64,000 nt of DNA from Winogradskyella sp. PC-19 (GCF_002163855.1 NZ_CP019332.1:595213-659212); one strand, 5' to 3'. Shown: positions 26,508 through 36,473, counted from the stretch's first letter. Notes: generated by a model from the sequence alone, not told the origin. Translations and numbers: made by a program.

Positions 26508-28205
26508 TTAATTTCCCAAAGACTTAAGAGAATCCAACTTACGTTGAAGTATCTCTATCTCTTTAGATTTATCATTAATTTCAGGAATAATACTTAACGA
26601 ATCTATAGCTTGCTGAATATCTCTGTCTTCTTGTGGTTCTTTCTCATTAAAATAATACCCAATACCTTCACTAGAGCGCCATGCTTCGTTTAGTTGACTG
26701 TACACCATTTCGTCCCAAGTACTTGGATGTTTTACATCTATCCAAATAACATCTCTGTATTCACTGTCAATAACCACTAAATCTGGAGTTGCCGATCCAT
26801 CAAACTGTTCAGCATTAGTGTCACTAATTGAAGATATCGTTCCTAAAAAGAACATACGTTTACGACCTGCAATTTCTTTTATATATGGCCTAAACTCGAC
26901 TGGTGTACTTGCTTTCCAATCGTACTCTTTACGAGATTCCTTAACCTTTAATGGCATCGCCGAAACACCAGCATAGCCTTGCTTTTTACTTGCATGGTCG
27001 TAATAAAATAATTTATCAGAGCCATCTGCCGGAATAAAAACACTGTAACTTAAGCTTGTACGTTCTACTCCAATTGGCTCTAAGCCAAACCAATGGTATA
27101 AACCACTGTAAGCATTTGTATTGCTATCCACAAAATCAAAATCTGTAACATATGGTTGCTGATTTTGGTCTTTTGGCATATCTGGTATCTTTACAGCTGT
27201 TTCCATATTCCATGGTAATGGATCACTAAAACCTCCAAGGAATTTTAAAGATTCAGCTTGTAGTTGCGATACTTTTTCAGACAATGTGTTTTGCTTATTT
27301 AAAAATGGATAGTCCTTAATACTCTCTGGACCAACGAATGTGCCTTTACCGATAGTAATACGCTCTATATAATCATTAAAATCATGTTCACCATTATCTA
27401 CAATCATTACACCACCAAATGTAGGATACGGAAAGAAAAAACCTTTCCATTTAATTAAACTCACCACTTGTACCCAATCACCGTTATCATTCTTCATATA
27501 AAAGGTATCACTTGGTTCGTAATTAAATAACATCCAAGGATTAAACCTTTGAACTACTGCATTATAAGTGTTTCTACTGAACTTTAAAGTTTCGCCTATT
27601 GAAAACGTAACAGGAATTCTATTTTCATTAGAGAAACGTGGGAATGGCGTTGTACTACTTACCGAAAATACTTCCTCAGTATTATCGCTAATTCGTTGCA
27701 TTATGTATTTCTCTGAAGGCTGTATTGCCATTGTCCATTTATTTTCATCATCTACTCTTACTAAGTGTGGTAATGAAACATCTTTTGTTTCTCCTACACT
27801 TTCGTTAGCCATTGAAAATATATTACGTAATGGTTGAATACGTTCGTTTTGTGTTAATGGCAATTCATGGATTTCAACTTTATTCAAGTTGTTGAATACG
27901 TTATAGGTCTTCATATAATCGTACATCCCATAATGCCAACCAAATATATATAATACACCAAAAAAGAGAATGAGTAAACCTAGGATTCCTAAACGCCCAC
28001 CTGTACTCGCTGTTTTACGAAATTTACGCAATCCTAAAAACAATAGGATAAGACAAACTACGATAACAAAAAGGTATTTTCTGAAGAATAACAGTGCTGG
28101 TTGGTAGTCGTCTCGTAAAACAAATAATAGAATAAGCAATACTAAACTTAGTAATACAGTAATTATTCTTTGCTTTCGTCCTTTTTTCCAGTAAGATTTT
28201 ATCAT
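26508..28205 (-). CDS. Large membrane-anchored protein with three N-terminal spans (565 aa)
   Basis: Three membrane spans (about 14-30, 44-59 and 71-90) are followed by about 450 residues of soluble, mostly beta-rich sequence and a final short coiled coil (EIEILQRKLDSLKSL). With a basic first loop, the large domain would face the periplasm. Segments such as FRPYIKEIAGRKRMFFLGTIS and PDLVVIDSEYRDVIWIDVKHP look like structured strands rather than disorder. I know of no function for this family. It is 11 bases after the small membrane protein gene and 2 bases before the next, so it lies in the middle of a tight operon. Confidence 0.6.
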   Translation of the reverse strand: MIKSYWKKGRKQRIITVLLSLVLLILLFVLRDDYQPALLFFRKYLFVIVVCLILLFLGLRKFRKTASTGGRLGILGLLILFFGVLYIFGWHYGMYDYMKTYNVFNNLNKVEIHELPLTQNERIQPLRNIFSMANESVGETKDVSLPHLVRVDDENKWTMAIQPSEKYIMQRISDNTEEVFSVSSTTPFPRFSNENRIPVTFSIGETLKFSRNTYNAVVQRFNPWMLFNYEPSDTFYMKNDNGDWVQVVSLIKWKGFFFPYPTFGGVMIVDNGEHDFNDYIERITIGKGTFVGPESIKDYPFLNKQNTLSEKVSQLQAESLKFLGGFSDPLPWNMETAVKIPDMPKDQNQQPYVTDFDFVDSNTNAYSGLYHWFGLEPIGVERTSLSYSVFIPADGSDKLFYYDHASKKQGYAGVSAMPLKVKESRKEYDWKASTPVEFRPYIKEIAGRKRMFFLGTISSISDTNAEQFDGSATPDLVVIDSEYRDVIWIDVKHPSTWDEMVYSQLNEAWRSSEGIGYYFNEKEPQEDRDIQQAIDSLSIIPEINDKSKEIEILQRKLDSLKSLGN

Positions 28206-28216
28206 AATAAGTAAAA

Positions 28217-28765
28217 TTACATTAAGCCTTTATCTTTCAATCGCTCACGTGCAGATTTCTCTTTGGCTTTAAAATCGTTCTTTGGCTCAGCTTCTATTTC
28301 TTTTTTTGCCACTTCTACAACTTTAGCATCTTTAGTTTTTAAGTCTTCGATAAAATCTTTCCCCTTTTCTACAGCGTCACCAACTGTATCACTTATAGAA
28401 TCACTTTTTTCTTCAATAACCTCAGAAGATTTTATGACAAAACTCGCTAAGTATGTTCCAAGTAGTGTTCCTACTGCAAATGAAGCAAAAGCTGAAATAC
28501 CGTTATAACTTGAAAATACAGCTAATGGCGTTAAAAATTCAACAATTAAGGCAGCAATTAAAACTAAACTTACTACAAAAATTATACGGGGTAATATACC
28601 TTGTTTGTAAACAAAGCCTTTTTGGTCATCAGGAGACATCTGTAGTTCTTTGCTATTTACAATTTTATTTAATGTTCGATATAAGCCATTTCCATTAGAT
28701 TCTCTCCAATAAAGAAAAATCCCAAAAAGGATGGCTGAAATAAATATTACGAGTTCTAGTCCCAT
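28217..28765 (-). CDS. Three-span membrane protein with charged cytoplasmic tail (182 aa)
   Basis: Hydrophobic segments at about 1-16, 54-76 and 83-108 are followed by a highly charged, predicted helical tail (residues 112-182) rich in Lys and Glu that includes a SISDTVGDAVEKGKDFIEDL stretch. The product should sit in the inner membrane with the tail in the cytoplasm. No named family. It is the first gene of the minus-strand unit, and a -7-like box lies about 55 bases upstream. It is divergent from the secreted protease gene. Confidence 0.6.
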   Translation of the reverse strand: MGLELVIFISAILFGIFLYWRESNGNGLYRTLNKIVNSKELQMSPDDQKGFVYKQGILPRIIFVVSLVLIAALIVEFLTPLAVFSSYNGISAFASFAVGTLLGTYLASFVIKSSEVIEEKSDSISDTVGDAVEKGKDFIEDLKTKDAKVVEVAKKEIEAEPKNDFKAKEKSARERLKDKGLM

Positions 28766-28817
28766 TTTTTATTTTATTTTATTAGTCATTAAAATTATGC
28801 TAATGTTACGCTAAGCA

Positions 28818-28825
28818 CAAATTTA
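28818..28825 (-). promoter_or_regulatory. Probable -7 box for the three-span membrane protein operon
   Basis: On the minus strand TAAATTTG matches TAnnTTTG and would start transcription about 45 bases before the first ATG. No convincing -33 box is visible. Confidence 0.4.
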
Positions 28826-28890
28826 TTTTTTTATGCTATATAAATAATAATTACTAGTTTTATCAAATTGAAAAAATTATTCACATAATT

Positions 28891-31701
28891 ATGAAAAAAC
28901 ATCTACTTTTTCTAGTACTTTTTACTGGTTTATTTGCCTATTCACAAGAAATATCTGCACCATTAAAAGTTGGAGATGAAATTGAAGTTAACTTTACCTC
29001 TAGCTTAGATTATAGCAATAATGACTCTGGAATCGTATATTCTAAAGAATTTAGGTCAACAGGTTCTGGGTATATAAAGTTATATTTTGAAAATTTTGAC
29101 TTAAACACGGGTGACTTTCTTAAAATATATGGAGCTGTATCAGGAGAAGAAATTATATACACTGGCTCTGGTAAAGTGATCAACAGCAACCAAACCTTAG
29201 ATAAATTTTGGTCAAAAACTATTTGGGAAGACCATATTATTGTTGAGTTACATAGTCAAAATGGTAATGGTAATCATTATGGTTTTGATATTACAAAAGT
29301 TGCTTATGGTTATCCTATTGATAAAATTTCTGGTGCTTTTGAAATCAGTTCTCAGCAATTAGAAACTGTTTGTAGTGGTGATGAAAGAGAACAAGCTGCT
29401 TGTTATGATGGCACTGAAATTGGTCGTAAATCTAATGCCATATGTAGACTACTCATCGGAGGTGCCAGTCTTTGCACAGGTTGGTTAATCGGAACTGAAG
29501 GACATATAATGACAAATAATCATTGTATAGGTGATGCTGCTAGTGCTGCAAATACTGAATTTTTATTCAACTTTCGTAATAGTGATTGTTCAGGCCTAAA
29601 TTCAGATGTATCAGATTTGGTAGCATCTTCATCAACTTTTATACAAACAAATAATGCTCTTGATTTTACACTTGTTCAGTTACCTGTTAACCCAACAAAT
29701 ACATACGGTTATCTTAGTTTAGCTTCAACTCCTCCAGCAGTTGGTGAACGTATCTATCATCCTCAACATCCAGGTGGTAGACGAAACGAAATTGCTGTTT
29801 TTACTGATACAAATCCAGGTCCTAATGGATACACTGTTGTAACAAATGCTGGTGATGGTGGAGCAAGAGTAGAATACTTTCATGATACTGAAGGAGGAAG
29901 TTCTGGCTCTCCTGTATTAAGATATAGTGATCATTTGGTGATTGGGCTTCATAATACTGGTGGTTGCCCTAATGGTGCAGCAGGTAGATCTGATGAGATA
30001 ATTAATGCTCTTGGAAGTATTATAACTAATATAGACGGTGCTATTGATGATCCTAACCCAGATTCTCCTAGAATTAGTTTTAGCACTATTCCAAGTGATA
30101 GCTCAGAAGGTTCAGATTGTACTTTTCAAGAAATTATTTTTGACCTTAGGATAGCTTTACCTCCATCTGAAAATGCAGATGTAACTATAAACACTTCTGG
30201 TACAGCAACTGAAGGAACTGATTTTGAAATATTAAGCCCTAATCCAATTACTTTTTTAGCTGGCGAGGATGAAGACAAACAGATTACTCTGAGAATTTAT
30301 AATGATGCATATGTTGAAGGAAATGAGGATTTTACATTGAGTTTATCTCTAGATGCAAATGATGGAGATGCAAATTTAGATCAGAATAGTAGTTTTACGC
30401 ATACAATAATGGATGATGATTATGGACCAGAGATAGGCAGTGAAACATCGCTAATGACTGAGGATTTTGAGTCAGATTTATCAAATTGGGTAGTAACTGG
30501 AAATGGTACAAGTAACTTTCAGATTGGTAATGCTACTGATGCATCATCTGCAAATTGGAGTGCCAATGGAAATACAACTAACTTCATTTTTGTAAACGAC
30601 GATGCCTGTAATTGTGATATGAGCGAAGAGCGACTACGATATGCAAATAATATAGATTTATCTCAATTAAATAGTGCCTTTCTAAATTTTGATATAAAAT
30701 ATTTAGATTCCAACGATCAGTACGCATCTGATTTATATGTACAAACTTCAATAGACAATGGTGTTTCTTGGCAAAATGCGGGTAGTGAAATCCCAACATT
30801 TAATAATTGGGGAAATATGAGTGTAGACTTATCATCGGTAATAGGTCAGTCTAATGTACTTGTATCATTTTTATATAATGATTTATCAAATTGGTCTTAT
30901 GCTTTAGCACTTGACAACATATCCTTGATTGGTCTAGGTGAAGCACAAATACAAACGACAATTAATTCTGGCGCAAGTAACACACAATCTTTAATTAACG
31001 GTTTAGGGACAATGTATGCATACGATTCGTTATCAGGTAATATTATGGCAAATTTCACAAACAATGCTAATAATAACTTTGGTTGTACAGGGATATCTGT
31101 GACAAGAGAAGGTACTAATGGTGTGAGTCATAATGGTTCTACTGGTGTAGATTTAGCAATGGAGAAGCAGTTTACAATCTCATCTACTGAGGAAAATGTA
31201 AATGGTAATATAAATGTTACATTCTACTTTACTGAAGCAGAAATAGCTGGCTGGGAAAATGCAGTTAGTGCAGCAGGTGGATCTAGTACAAGGTCTGATT
31301 TATTTATGGAGAGAAATTTAAGAACAGGAACTCGGGAGATAAGTTCTGTTACTTTAGGCACATATGATAATGGAGTAACGCTTACCGGAAATTTTGCTGA
31401 GATTGGTGGTAAATATACTTTTGCGCCTAATAAAGTTCTAAGTAATTCAGAAAATGACTTAGTGAATTTTACAGTTTATCCAAACCCTACTCGTGATTAT
31501 ATTAATATTCAATCAAAAGTAAATTTTAACAAGGTTGAATTATATAGTATTACTGGAAAAAAGATAAATACAATTAGCAACACTGATAATTTGCGTTCAA
31601 CGCAAATAGATATGACTAATTTAGATATTGGGATTTACTTTATAAAAATTCAAAATAGTGATACTAATCTTACATCTGTTATTAAAATAATAAAGAATTA
31701 A
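28891..31701 (+). CDS. Secreted trypsin-like serine protease with T9SS sorting domain
   Basis: A 936-residue secreted protease. In order: signal peptide (1-18), a CUB-like beta domain (about 22-140), a trypsin-fold peptidase (about 175-375) with triad His211 (TNNHCIG), Asp258 (NALDFTLVQ) and Ser338 (GGSSGSP), a Calx-beta-like domain (about 390-510), a MAM/anchor-J-like beta domain (about 520-690), and a C-terminal type IX sorting domain (about 860-936) opening with VYPNPTRDYINI. The GSSGSP form of the serine loop is that of glutamyl endopeptidase and lysyl endopeptidase relatives. It is a single + strand gene between two minus-strand operons and ends at a strong shared terminator. Confidence 0.92.
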   Translation: MKKHLLFLVLFTGLFAYSQEISAPLKVGDEIEVNFTSSLDYSNNDSGIVYSKEFRSTGSGYIKLYFENFDLNTGDFLKIYGAVSGEEIIYTGSGKVINSNQTLDKFWSKTIWEDHIIVELHSQNGNGNHYGFDITKVAYGYPIDKISGAFEISSQQLETVCSGDEREQAACYDGTEIGRKSNAICRLLIGGASLCTGWLIGTEGHIMTNNHCIGDAASAANTEFLFNFRNSDCSGLNSDVSDLVASSSTFIQTNNALDFTLVQLPVNPTNTYGYLSLASTPPAVGERIYHPQHPGGRRNEIAVFTDTNPGPNGYTVVTNAGDGGARVEYFHDTEGGSSGSPVLRYSDHLVIGLHNTGGCPNGAAGRSDEIINALGSIITNIDGAIDDPNPDSPRISFSTIPSDSSEGSDCTFQEIIFDLRIALPPSENADVTINTSGTATEGTDFEILSPNPITFLAGEDEDKQITLRIYNDAYVEGNEDFTLSLSLDANDGDANLDQNSSFTHTIMDDDYGPEIGSETSLMTEDFESDLSNWVVTGNGTSNFQIGNATDASSANWSANGNTTNFIFVNDDACNCDMSEERLRYANNIDLSQLNSAFLNFDIKYLDSNDQYASDLYVQTSIDNGVSWQNAGSEIPTFNNWGNMSVDLSSVIGQSNVLVSFLYNDLSNWSYALALDNISLIGLGEAQIQTTINSGASNTQSLINGLGTMYAYDSLSGNIMANFTNNANNNFGCTGISVTREGTNGVSHNGSTGVDLAMEKQFTISSTEENVNGNINVTFYFTEAEIAGWENAVSAAGGSSTRSDLFMERNLRTGTREISSVTLGTYDNGVTLTGNFAEIGGKYTFAPNKVLSNSENDLVNFTVYPNPTRDYINIQSKVNFNKVELYSITGKKINTISNTDNLRSTQIDMTNLDIGIYFIKIQNSDTNLTSVIKIIKN

Positions 31702-31720
31702 GGATTAATAAATAAACAGT

Positions 31721-31750
31721 AAAAAGCCTCATGAGTACATGAGGCTTTTT
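31721..31750. terminator. Strong bidirectional terminator
   Basis: A perfect 13-bp stem (AAAAAGCCTCATG pairing with CATGAGGCTTTTT) around a 4-base loop AGTA. It ends the protease gene on one strand and the five-gene AAA+ operon on the other; the latter's stop codon lies one base beyond the stem. Confidence 0.9.
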
Positions 31751-31751
31751 T

Positions 31752-32987
31752 TTATATATTTTTAGTAATAGTCATAATCACCCAATCCCTGAACGAGTCA
31801 TCCCATGTATCATAACTCTTATAAAACTGGTCTTTGTTATACCAATATAAAAACAATACATCTTTTGGGGCTACATTAATCAAAAGCCTCCAGATTAAAT
31901 CTTGATGCTGTACAGATAATGAAGAATGTGGTTTATGTAGTGCAAAATACATTTGTTCGTCTACCATATCTTCTAATTTAAAAGCGTTACTACGCTCTAA
32001 TTTTTCAAGATATAACTCAACACTCATAACTTGCTTACGAGATTTAATATCAATCTTATTGAGATAACTCTTAAACAACATAGAGTCTGAAAGTATGTCA
32101 TTAATTGGATGTTGTGTCTCAGTCAATAGTTGTGCAAATTCGAATTTCTTAATTCTATCATATTTACTTGTATTGACAATATCTTCGAGATTTACCTCGA
32201 TAATAATGTGATCACGAAGTTTCTCGATTAATTCAGGTTGAGAAATATGATAAATTAAAACATCATGTATTGTGTCTTTTATGGCTTCTTTATAAGATTC
32301 CATATCCTCAAAAACAACAATTGTTTTTATAAAATCTCTTAAAACATAAACACCATTGAATGCCTTAGTATAAAAGGAACCAGACTTAAATTTTAGATTT
32401 GGTAATTCTAAGTCTCTACCTCTTAAATCTCCATATTGCTTTGCTGATTCTAGAATTTGATTTTGTAATTCTTCGTTTATAAAATTATGATTGGTTTTAA
32501 ACTTTTCAATCAACTGAAATTGCTCGCGCTGTTGATGGTATAGATTATCCATTAGATGAAAATTAATGGTAATCTCATCATACTTAAGTACATCTAAAGG
32601 TTCATAAAACGTATCAATTTTTTGGTCAAAATCTATAATTATAGCAGAATCCCTAGTAATGTCATTAATCTTTTTCGAATAACTCTTGAAAATTAATTGC
32701 ATCATATCTCTGTCAAAAGAATGATACGGCGAATACACTGGTTTTCTATTCTGTAATGGTGAAATAATAATACCATGAGGGTTTGAAGCACCGTTACATA
32801 AATAATTTTCGTCTTTTTTTTCTTCTGCAACTTCTGGACTCCAACCTACACCATCAATTGAAAACTTTTTGAGCTTGGTAGCTGTAAAACCCAACTTAAC
32901 TAAACATTTGTTATAACGTTCGACGAGTTTTCCACTTACTGGAATAAGTTCACTTCTGTATAAATTTGCTTGTTTTAGTTTTTGCAT
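31752..32987 (-). CDS. DUF6638-like protein
   Basis: A 411-residue soluble protein, last gene of the five-gene operon and 13 bases after its neighbour. It has a short N-terminal region with VERYNKCLVKLGF, then an extended helical region, and ends with an aromatic-rich part (LFLYWYNKDQFYKSYDTWDDSFRDW). The length and sequence style fit the Bacteroidota family DUF6638, whose function is unknown; I make this match from memory, so it is tentative. No catalytic motif or membrane span is visible. Its place beside the AAA+ ATPase suggests it is a component or substrate adaptor of that machine. Confidence 0.62.
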   Translation of the reverse strand: MQKLKQANLYRSELIPVSGKLVERYNKCLVKLGFTATKLKKFSIDGVGWSPEVAEEKKDENYLCNGASNPHGIIISPLQNRKPVYSPYHSFDRDMMQLIFKSYSKKINDITRDSAIIIDFDQKIDTFYEPLDVLKYDEITINFHLMDNLYHQQREQFQLIEKFKTNHNFINEELQNQILESAKQYGDLRGRDLELPNLKFKSGSFYTKAFNGVYVLRDFIKTIVVFEDMESYKEAIKDTIHDVLIYHISQPELIEKLRDHIIIEVNLEDIVNTSKYDRIKKFEFAQLLTETQHPINDILSDSMLFKSYLNKIDIKSRKQVMSVELYLEKLERSNAFKLEDMVDEQMYFALHKPHSSLSVQHQDLIWRLLINVAPKDVLFLYWYNKDQFYKSYDTWDDSFRDWVIMTITKNI

Positions 32988-33000
32988 AAATTGCTATTCT

Positions 33001-33417
33001 TCAATTAAACCAACCGATAAGCTCAAAAATTCCTATTAATGTGAAAAAAATTATAATGACAAGAAAAATAACAAAAATGATTCCTTTAATTTTTTCTTTT
33101 AGAGCTGATGGCTTTTCACGGCTTTTTAGAAATTCATATCTATTATCATATACAGGGATGACATTTTCTAAAGCACCATATAAATAGCACCAATTGCCTT
33201 TATTAATTGGAATAGATTCATTATTATTTAATTTTCGATCCTCAAATAATTTAACTGCTTTTAGCAATTGACGGGCAAAAGGTATTAATCCATCTTCATT
33301 TGCTTGTATATCAGGAAAATCATTCCCTGTTATCCCAAAATAAGCTTCGTTTTGATGAGCACTTTCACCTAAAATTTTTATTATTTGATCTAATTTTATG
33401 TTATCAATCCTTGACAT
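33001..33417 (-). CDS. Tail-anchored small protein (138 aa)
   Basis: The first 105 residues are soluble and helical. Residues 110-134 are one strongly hydrophobic span (GIIFVIFLVIIIFFTLIGIF) at the C-terminus, so it looks like a tail-anchored protein with its main domain in the cytoplasm. No named family. It lies between the AAA+ ATPase (23 bases) and the DUF6638-like gene (13 bases), and could tether the ATPase complex to the membrane. That role is inferred from topology and position. Confidence 0.6.
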   Translation of the reverse strand: MSRIDNIKLDQIIKILGESAHQNEAYFGITGNDFPDIQANEDGLIPFARQLLKAVKLFEDRKLNNNESIPINKGNWCYLYGALENVIPVYDNRYEFLKSREKPSALKEKIKGIIFVIFLVIIIFFTLIGIFELIGWFN

Positions 33418-33440
33418 CGCAATTTCATAATTATCTGTTA

Positions 33441-35402
33441 TTATTTTCCTTCAAACTGATTTCTGGCTTCAGTTTCAATGTTTAACTGATTAATTCTAGC
33501 ATCAACTTTACGTTTAAAGTCAGTATCTGCTATAGTTGCAACGTTATCTAGATAACGAATCACTTCTTGACGTCTAATATCAGAGAAATTTAAACCTTTC
33601 ATATTCGCCTTCATTAATTCTTGTAGCATATTGAATTTGGTATCGTAGTCTTTTTTAAAATACTTATCAGGATTTTCGAACCAATCTTGCTCCAAGTCAA
33701 AATCCGTTAGGCGCAATGATATTGCAGATTGTATGTTTCTAACATCACGTGATGAAAAGAATGGAAATATTTTCTGAATCTCTTTGTATAATGTTGCATA
33801 GAACATGTGATCTGTCGCTTGGTGTAATTTTTCAACTTTATCAAACGTATCGTGAACTCTCTCTTCTGTTGGTTTTTCAACAGCATTCAAAATTTCACCC
33901 ATACTTTTTGCCAAGCCTTGGTCTGCCAAATACTGATAACCCTCAGGATTATTCATATTTATAAATTCTGGCATCGTATCCTGAAGCTTCCTCCACCACA
34001 AATGGTCTTGATCTAAAAAATCATGCTCTGTACGTGCGCCATCTATTTTGAAACGACCTTGCACACGAGAAATCACAGCTTTATCTAGCATTTCGGGTAA
34101 GTTTGTAAATAAACCTACCGAACTATTACCATAATTTACGGCATAAGCACCTTCTGTATATCTTAAAAACACACCAATAACTTCTTTGACACCAGCAGAA
34201 ACACCTTGAGCTGTTCTTTCCTGCAAGTTATTTTCAGCATCATCAATTGGTGCAAAAATAAGTTTTGTTGGGTCTTGTAATGGTTTCATCCATTCTACCA
34301 TTTTTTCAGCAGAACCGCCTTGAAATGTGCTTATAAGCGTATCAGGCATTGGATGAAATAGAAATGGAATATCCAAATTATCGCAATGTTCCTTTAAACG
34401 TGTGGCAATTGCAGCAATTAGCATACTTTTTCCAGTTCCTGGAATACCGTAACCCATAAAAACAGGCATGAAACCACCTAACTCTTGAAAAGGATTTTTC
34501 TTAGCTTCAAAATCATAACTCAACATACGTTCAGTCAAACGACGTGCAAAATGCTTGGCGTCACGATTACCAACAATTTGCTCAAATTGAATTTTATTGA
34601 ATTCTACACTTTTTGCTGTGCCTTCAAAAGTGTTACTCCAACCATCTATTGCAAAGTCACTATTCTCTAATTTATATGCTCTATCAACTATAGTCCCTGT
34701 ATACTCTAGAGTACTTTTTCTAAGTTGTATTTCTGAAATTAATGCTTCAAAATAAACAACTGTAAAGTCAATTACATCCTTATCGGATTTAATAATTTCT
34801 GGGTGGCCAAGGTACTTATCATAATAGAATAAGCTACAAGAAATTCCTTTTAAAGGTGTTAATAATGATACTTCTGGAATACCAGCAAACTTCTGTTTCA
34901 TGACACTTAAGTCGTCAGAAGCTGTAGGTTTTAAATCATGTAATATTTTATAAGATAATGCGAATAACATAAACGCTGTTGCTGTATGCATTTTGCTTTC
35001 GTATTCACGCTTTCCATTACTATCTAGTGCAGATTTGTTTTCAACTAAAGAAGACAAACCTGAGGCGTCGTAATAGCTTTCTCGTATCCATAAGCCCAAG
35101 CCAATACCTTCTTGTACTGCATAAAGCGTACTATTAAGATGAACAGGAAGTGCTACAGACTCAGGTAATAAACGTTTTTTTAGTTCTAAAATAGTTTTAG
35201 AAACTGAAGTAACTTCTGCACTGCCACCATTTCCTTTTGCACGAGATAAGTACAAAAGAATGGATTCGTCTTTAGCGTCTTTATCTTTATTACGTGCACG
35301 TTCGCCTTGCTCCCATTGGATACTTTTAATATAAGATGTAGCTTCATCACGAAGCATATCAAGCTCGGTTTGTTTTATAGGGAAAGTTGAATTGTGTTCC
35401 AT
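33441..35402 (-). CDS. AAA+ ATPase, core of an uncharacterised operon
   Basis: A 653-residue cytoplasmic ATPase. The N-terminal 270 residues are helical and unfamiliar. The AAA+ module spans about 275-470: Walker A GIPGTGKS (319-326), a pore-loop-like FQGGSAEKMVEW (360-371), Walker B LIFAPIDDAE (381-390), sensor Asn434 in GLFTN, and arginine-finger candidates Arg446 and Arg450 in ISRVQGRF. A helical C-terminus follows to residue 653. The two-asparagine-free Walker B (PIDDAE instead of hhhhDE) is unusual but keeps the Asp/Glu pair. It is the third of five genes, with short gaps. Members of this class remodel or disassemble protein assemblies; the target here is unknown. Confidence 0.75.
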   Translation of the reverse strand: MEHNSTFPIKQTELDMLRDEATSYIKSIQWEQGERARNKDKDAKDESILLYLSRAKGNGGSAEVTSVSKTILELKKRLLPESVALPVHLNSTLYAVQEGIGLGLWIRESYYDASGLSSLVENKSALDSNGKREYESKMHTATAFMLFALSYKILHDLKPTASDDLSVMKQKFAGIPEVSLLTPLKGISCSLFYYDKYLGHPEIIKSDKDVIDFTVVYFEALISEIQLRKSTLEYTGTIVDRAYKLENSDFAIDGWSNTFEGTAKSVEFNKIQFEQIVGNRDAKHFARRLTERMLSYDFEAKKNPFQELGGFMPVFMGYGIPGTGKSMLIAAIATRLKEHCDNLDIPFLFHPMPDTLISTFQGGSAEKMVEWMKPLQDPTKLIFAPIDDAENNLQERTAQGVSAGVKEVIGVFLRYTEGAYAVNYGNSSVGLFTNLPEMLDKAVISRVQGRFKIDGARTEHDFLDQDHLWWRKLQDTMPEFINMNNPEGYQYLADQGLAKSMGEILNAVEKPTEERVHDTFDKVEKLHQATDHMFYATLYKEIQKIFPFFSSRDVRNIQSAISLRLTDFDLEQDWFENPDKYFKKDYDTKFNMLQELMKANMKGLNFSDIRRQEVIRYLDNVATIADTDFKRKVDARINQLNIETEARNQFEGK

Positions 35403-35445
35403 TTATTTTGCTTTTGGCTTTTAGTTATTGGCTGTTAGCTATAGG
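35403..35445 (-). repeat. Degenerate short tandem-like intergenic sequence
   Basis: The stretch reads, on the minus strand, as variants of AGCC/AACAGCC/AATAACT/AAAAGCC in tandem and covers the stop codon of the upstream gene. Similar loose repeats appear in intergenic regions of other Flavobacteria. The match is by eye and weak. Confidence 0.3.
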
Positions 35446-36473
35446 TCCGAAACTTGGATTGGTGGTTTTGCCAATTTGTCAATCACTTCGGGTGTTTTGT
35501 TATATAGTAGTTGAATGATACGATGTGGTGCTAAAACATATTTCTGTTTTATAACATCGCTCCAACGTTGAAATGTTTGCTTACTAAAAAAGCTACCTTC
35601 TTTAAATTCTGATGTTGATTTAATTTCATCAATTTTTAATGAAAACGCATAACTCTCTAGTGGAATTTCTTTTTTTGAAATCGCATCTAAAATAGTATGC
35701 GTAATATCATTTTCGTCTTTTGCAAAGACATTATGCAAAGGACCTAAATCTATACGTTTTACATGCTTTGGCAGCAATTCTGGTAATTTTCGGTCAATTG
35801 CATAAGCCATAGCATCTAAATTCATCTTTCGATCTGCCGATTGTTTTATCGCTTGATAAATCTCTTCCTTATCTTTAATAGGATCTCTACCGTCATAGTT
35901 GAAATACATAAAGCATACAAAAGGTCTGTTATGAGAGACATCATAAAAACTCCAACTTGTCATGTACTCTCCTATTTTAGGCTTTGGTGATTTTAAAATC
36001 TTGCCTTGTACAAAACGATTAAAAATAAATTGCTGTTTTACATTGGTATAATACACAATTGATGCAGCTTGAAATAAACGTGATTTTTTAATGGGTTCTT
36101 TCTTTCGCATTAAGGTATCTAAGAACTCATCTTGTAAAACATTAATATCTGTAAGTCTATTAAGATATTCTTCACGCAATGCTAAGTCATTAAACAAATA
36201 CCTAAACTCCAAATAATTTGGAAACCCAGAATCTGTTAAATCAATTTTCATATTATCCTCATCGTCATACATGTATTTTACACGCATAGCTTCGATTGAA
36301 TACAACAATAAATCGCAGTATTGTTTAAAAAACACCAGTTCTTGCTCAGCGCACAACTGCTGCTGTTGCATTTTTACAATCAATTCTTTCACTGTAAAAT
36401 CTACCATACGATGGTAGAATTCATATTGCTGCTTTGAATCTAATTGTGCTGAATCTAGTGGGGTTACAATCAT
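35439..36473 (-). CDS. Uncharacterised 344-aa operon protein
   Basis: I recognise no family. The soluble 344-residue protein is mainly helical, with a N-terminal half (1-150) rich in Glu, Gln and Leu and a middle segment (KPKIGEYMTSWSFYDVSHNRPFVCFMYFNYDGRDPI, about 175-210) that looks like a beta-hairpin core. No signal peptide, membrane span or catalytic motif is visible. It is the second gene of the five-gene operon, between the coiled-coil protein and the AAA+ ATPase. An adaptor or structural role in that complex fits its place, but only by position. Confidence 0.6.
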   Translation of the reverse strand: MIVTPLDSAQLDSKQQYEFYHRMVDFTVKELIVKMQQQQLCAEQELVFFKQYCDLLLYSIEAMRVKYMYDDEDNMKIDLTDSGFPNYLEFRYLFNDLALREEYLNRLTDINVLQDEFLDTLMRKKEPIKKSRLFQAASIVYYTNVKQQFIFNRFVQGKILKSPKPKIGEYMTSWSFYDVSHNRPFVCFMYFNYDGRDPIKDKEEIYQAIKQSADRKMNLDAMAYAIDRKLPELLPKHVKRIDLGPLHNVFAKDENDITHTILDAISKKEIPLESYAFSLKIDEIKSTSEFKEGSFFSKQTFQRWSDVIKQKYVLAPHRIIQLLYNKTPEVIDKLAKPPIQVSDL

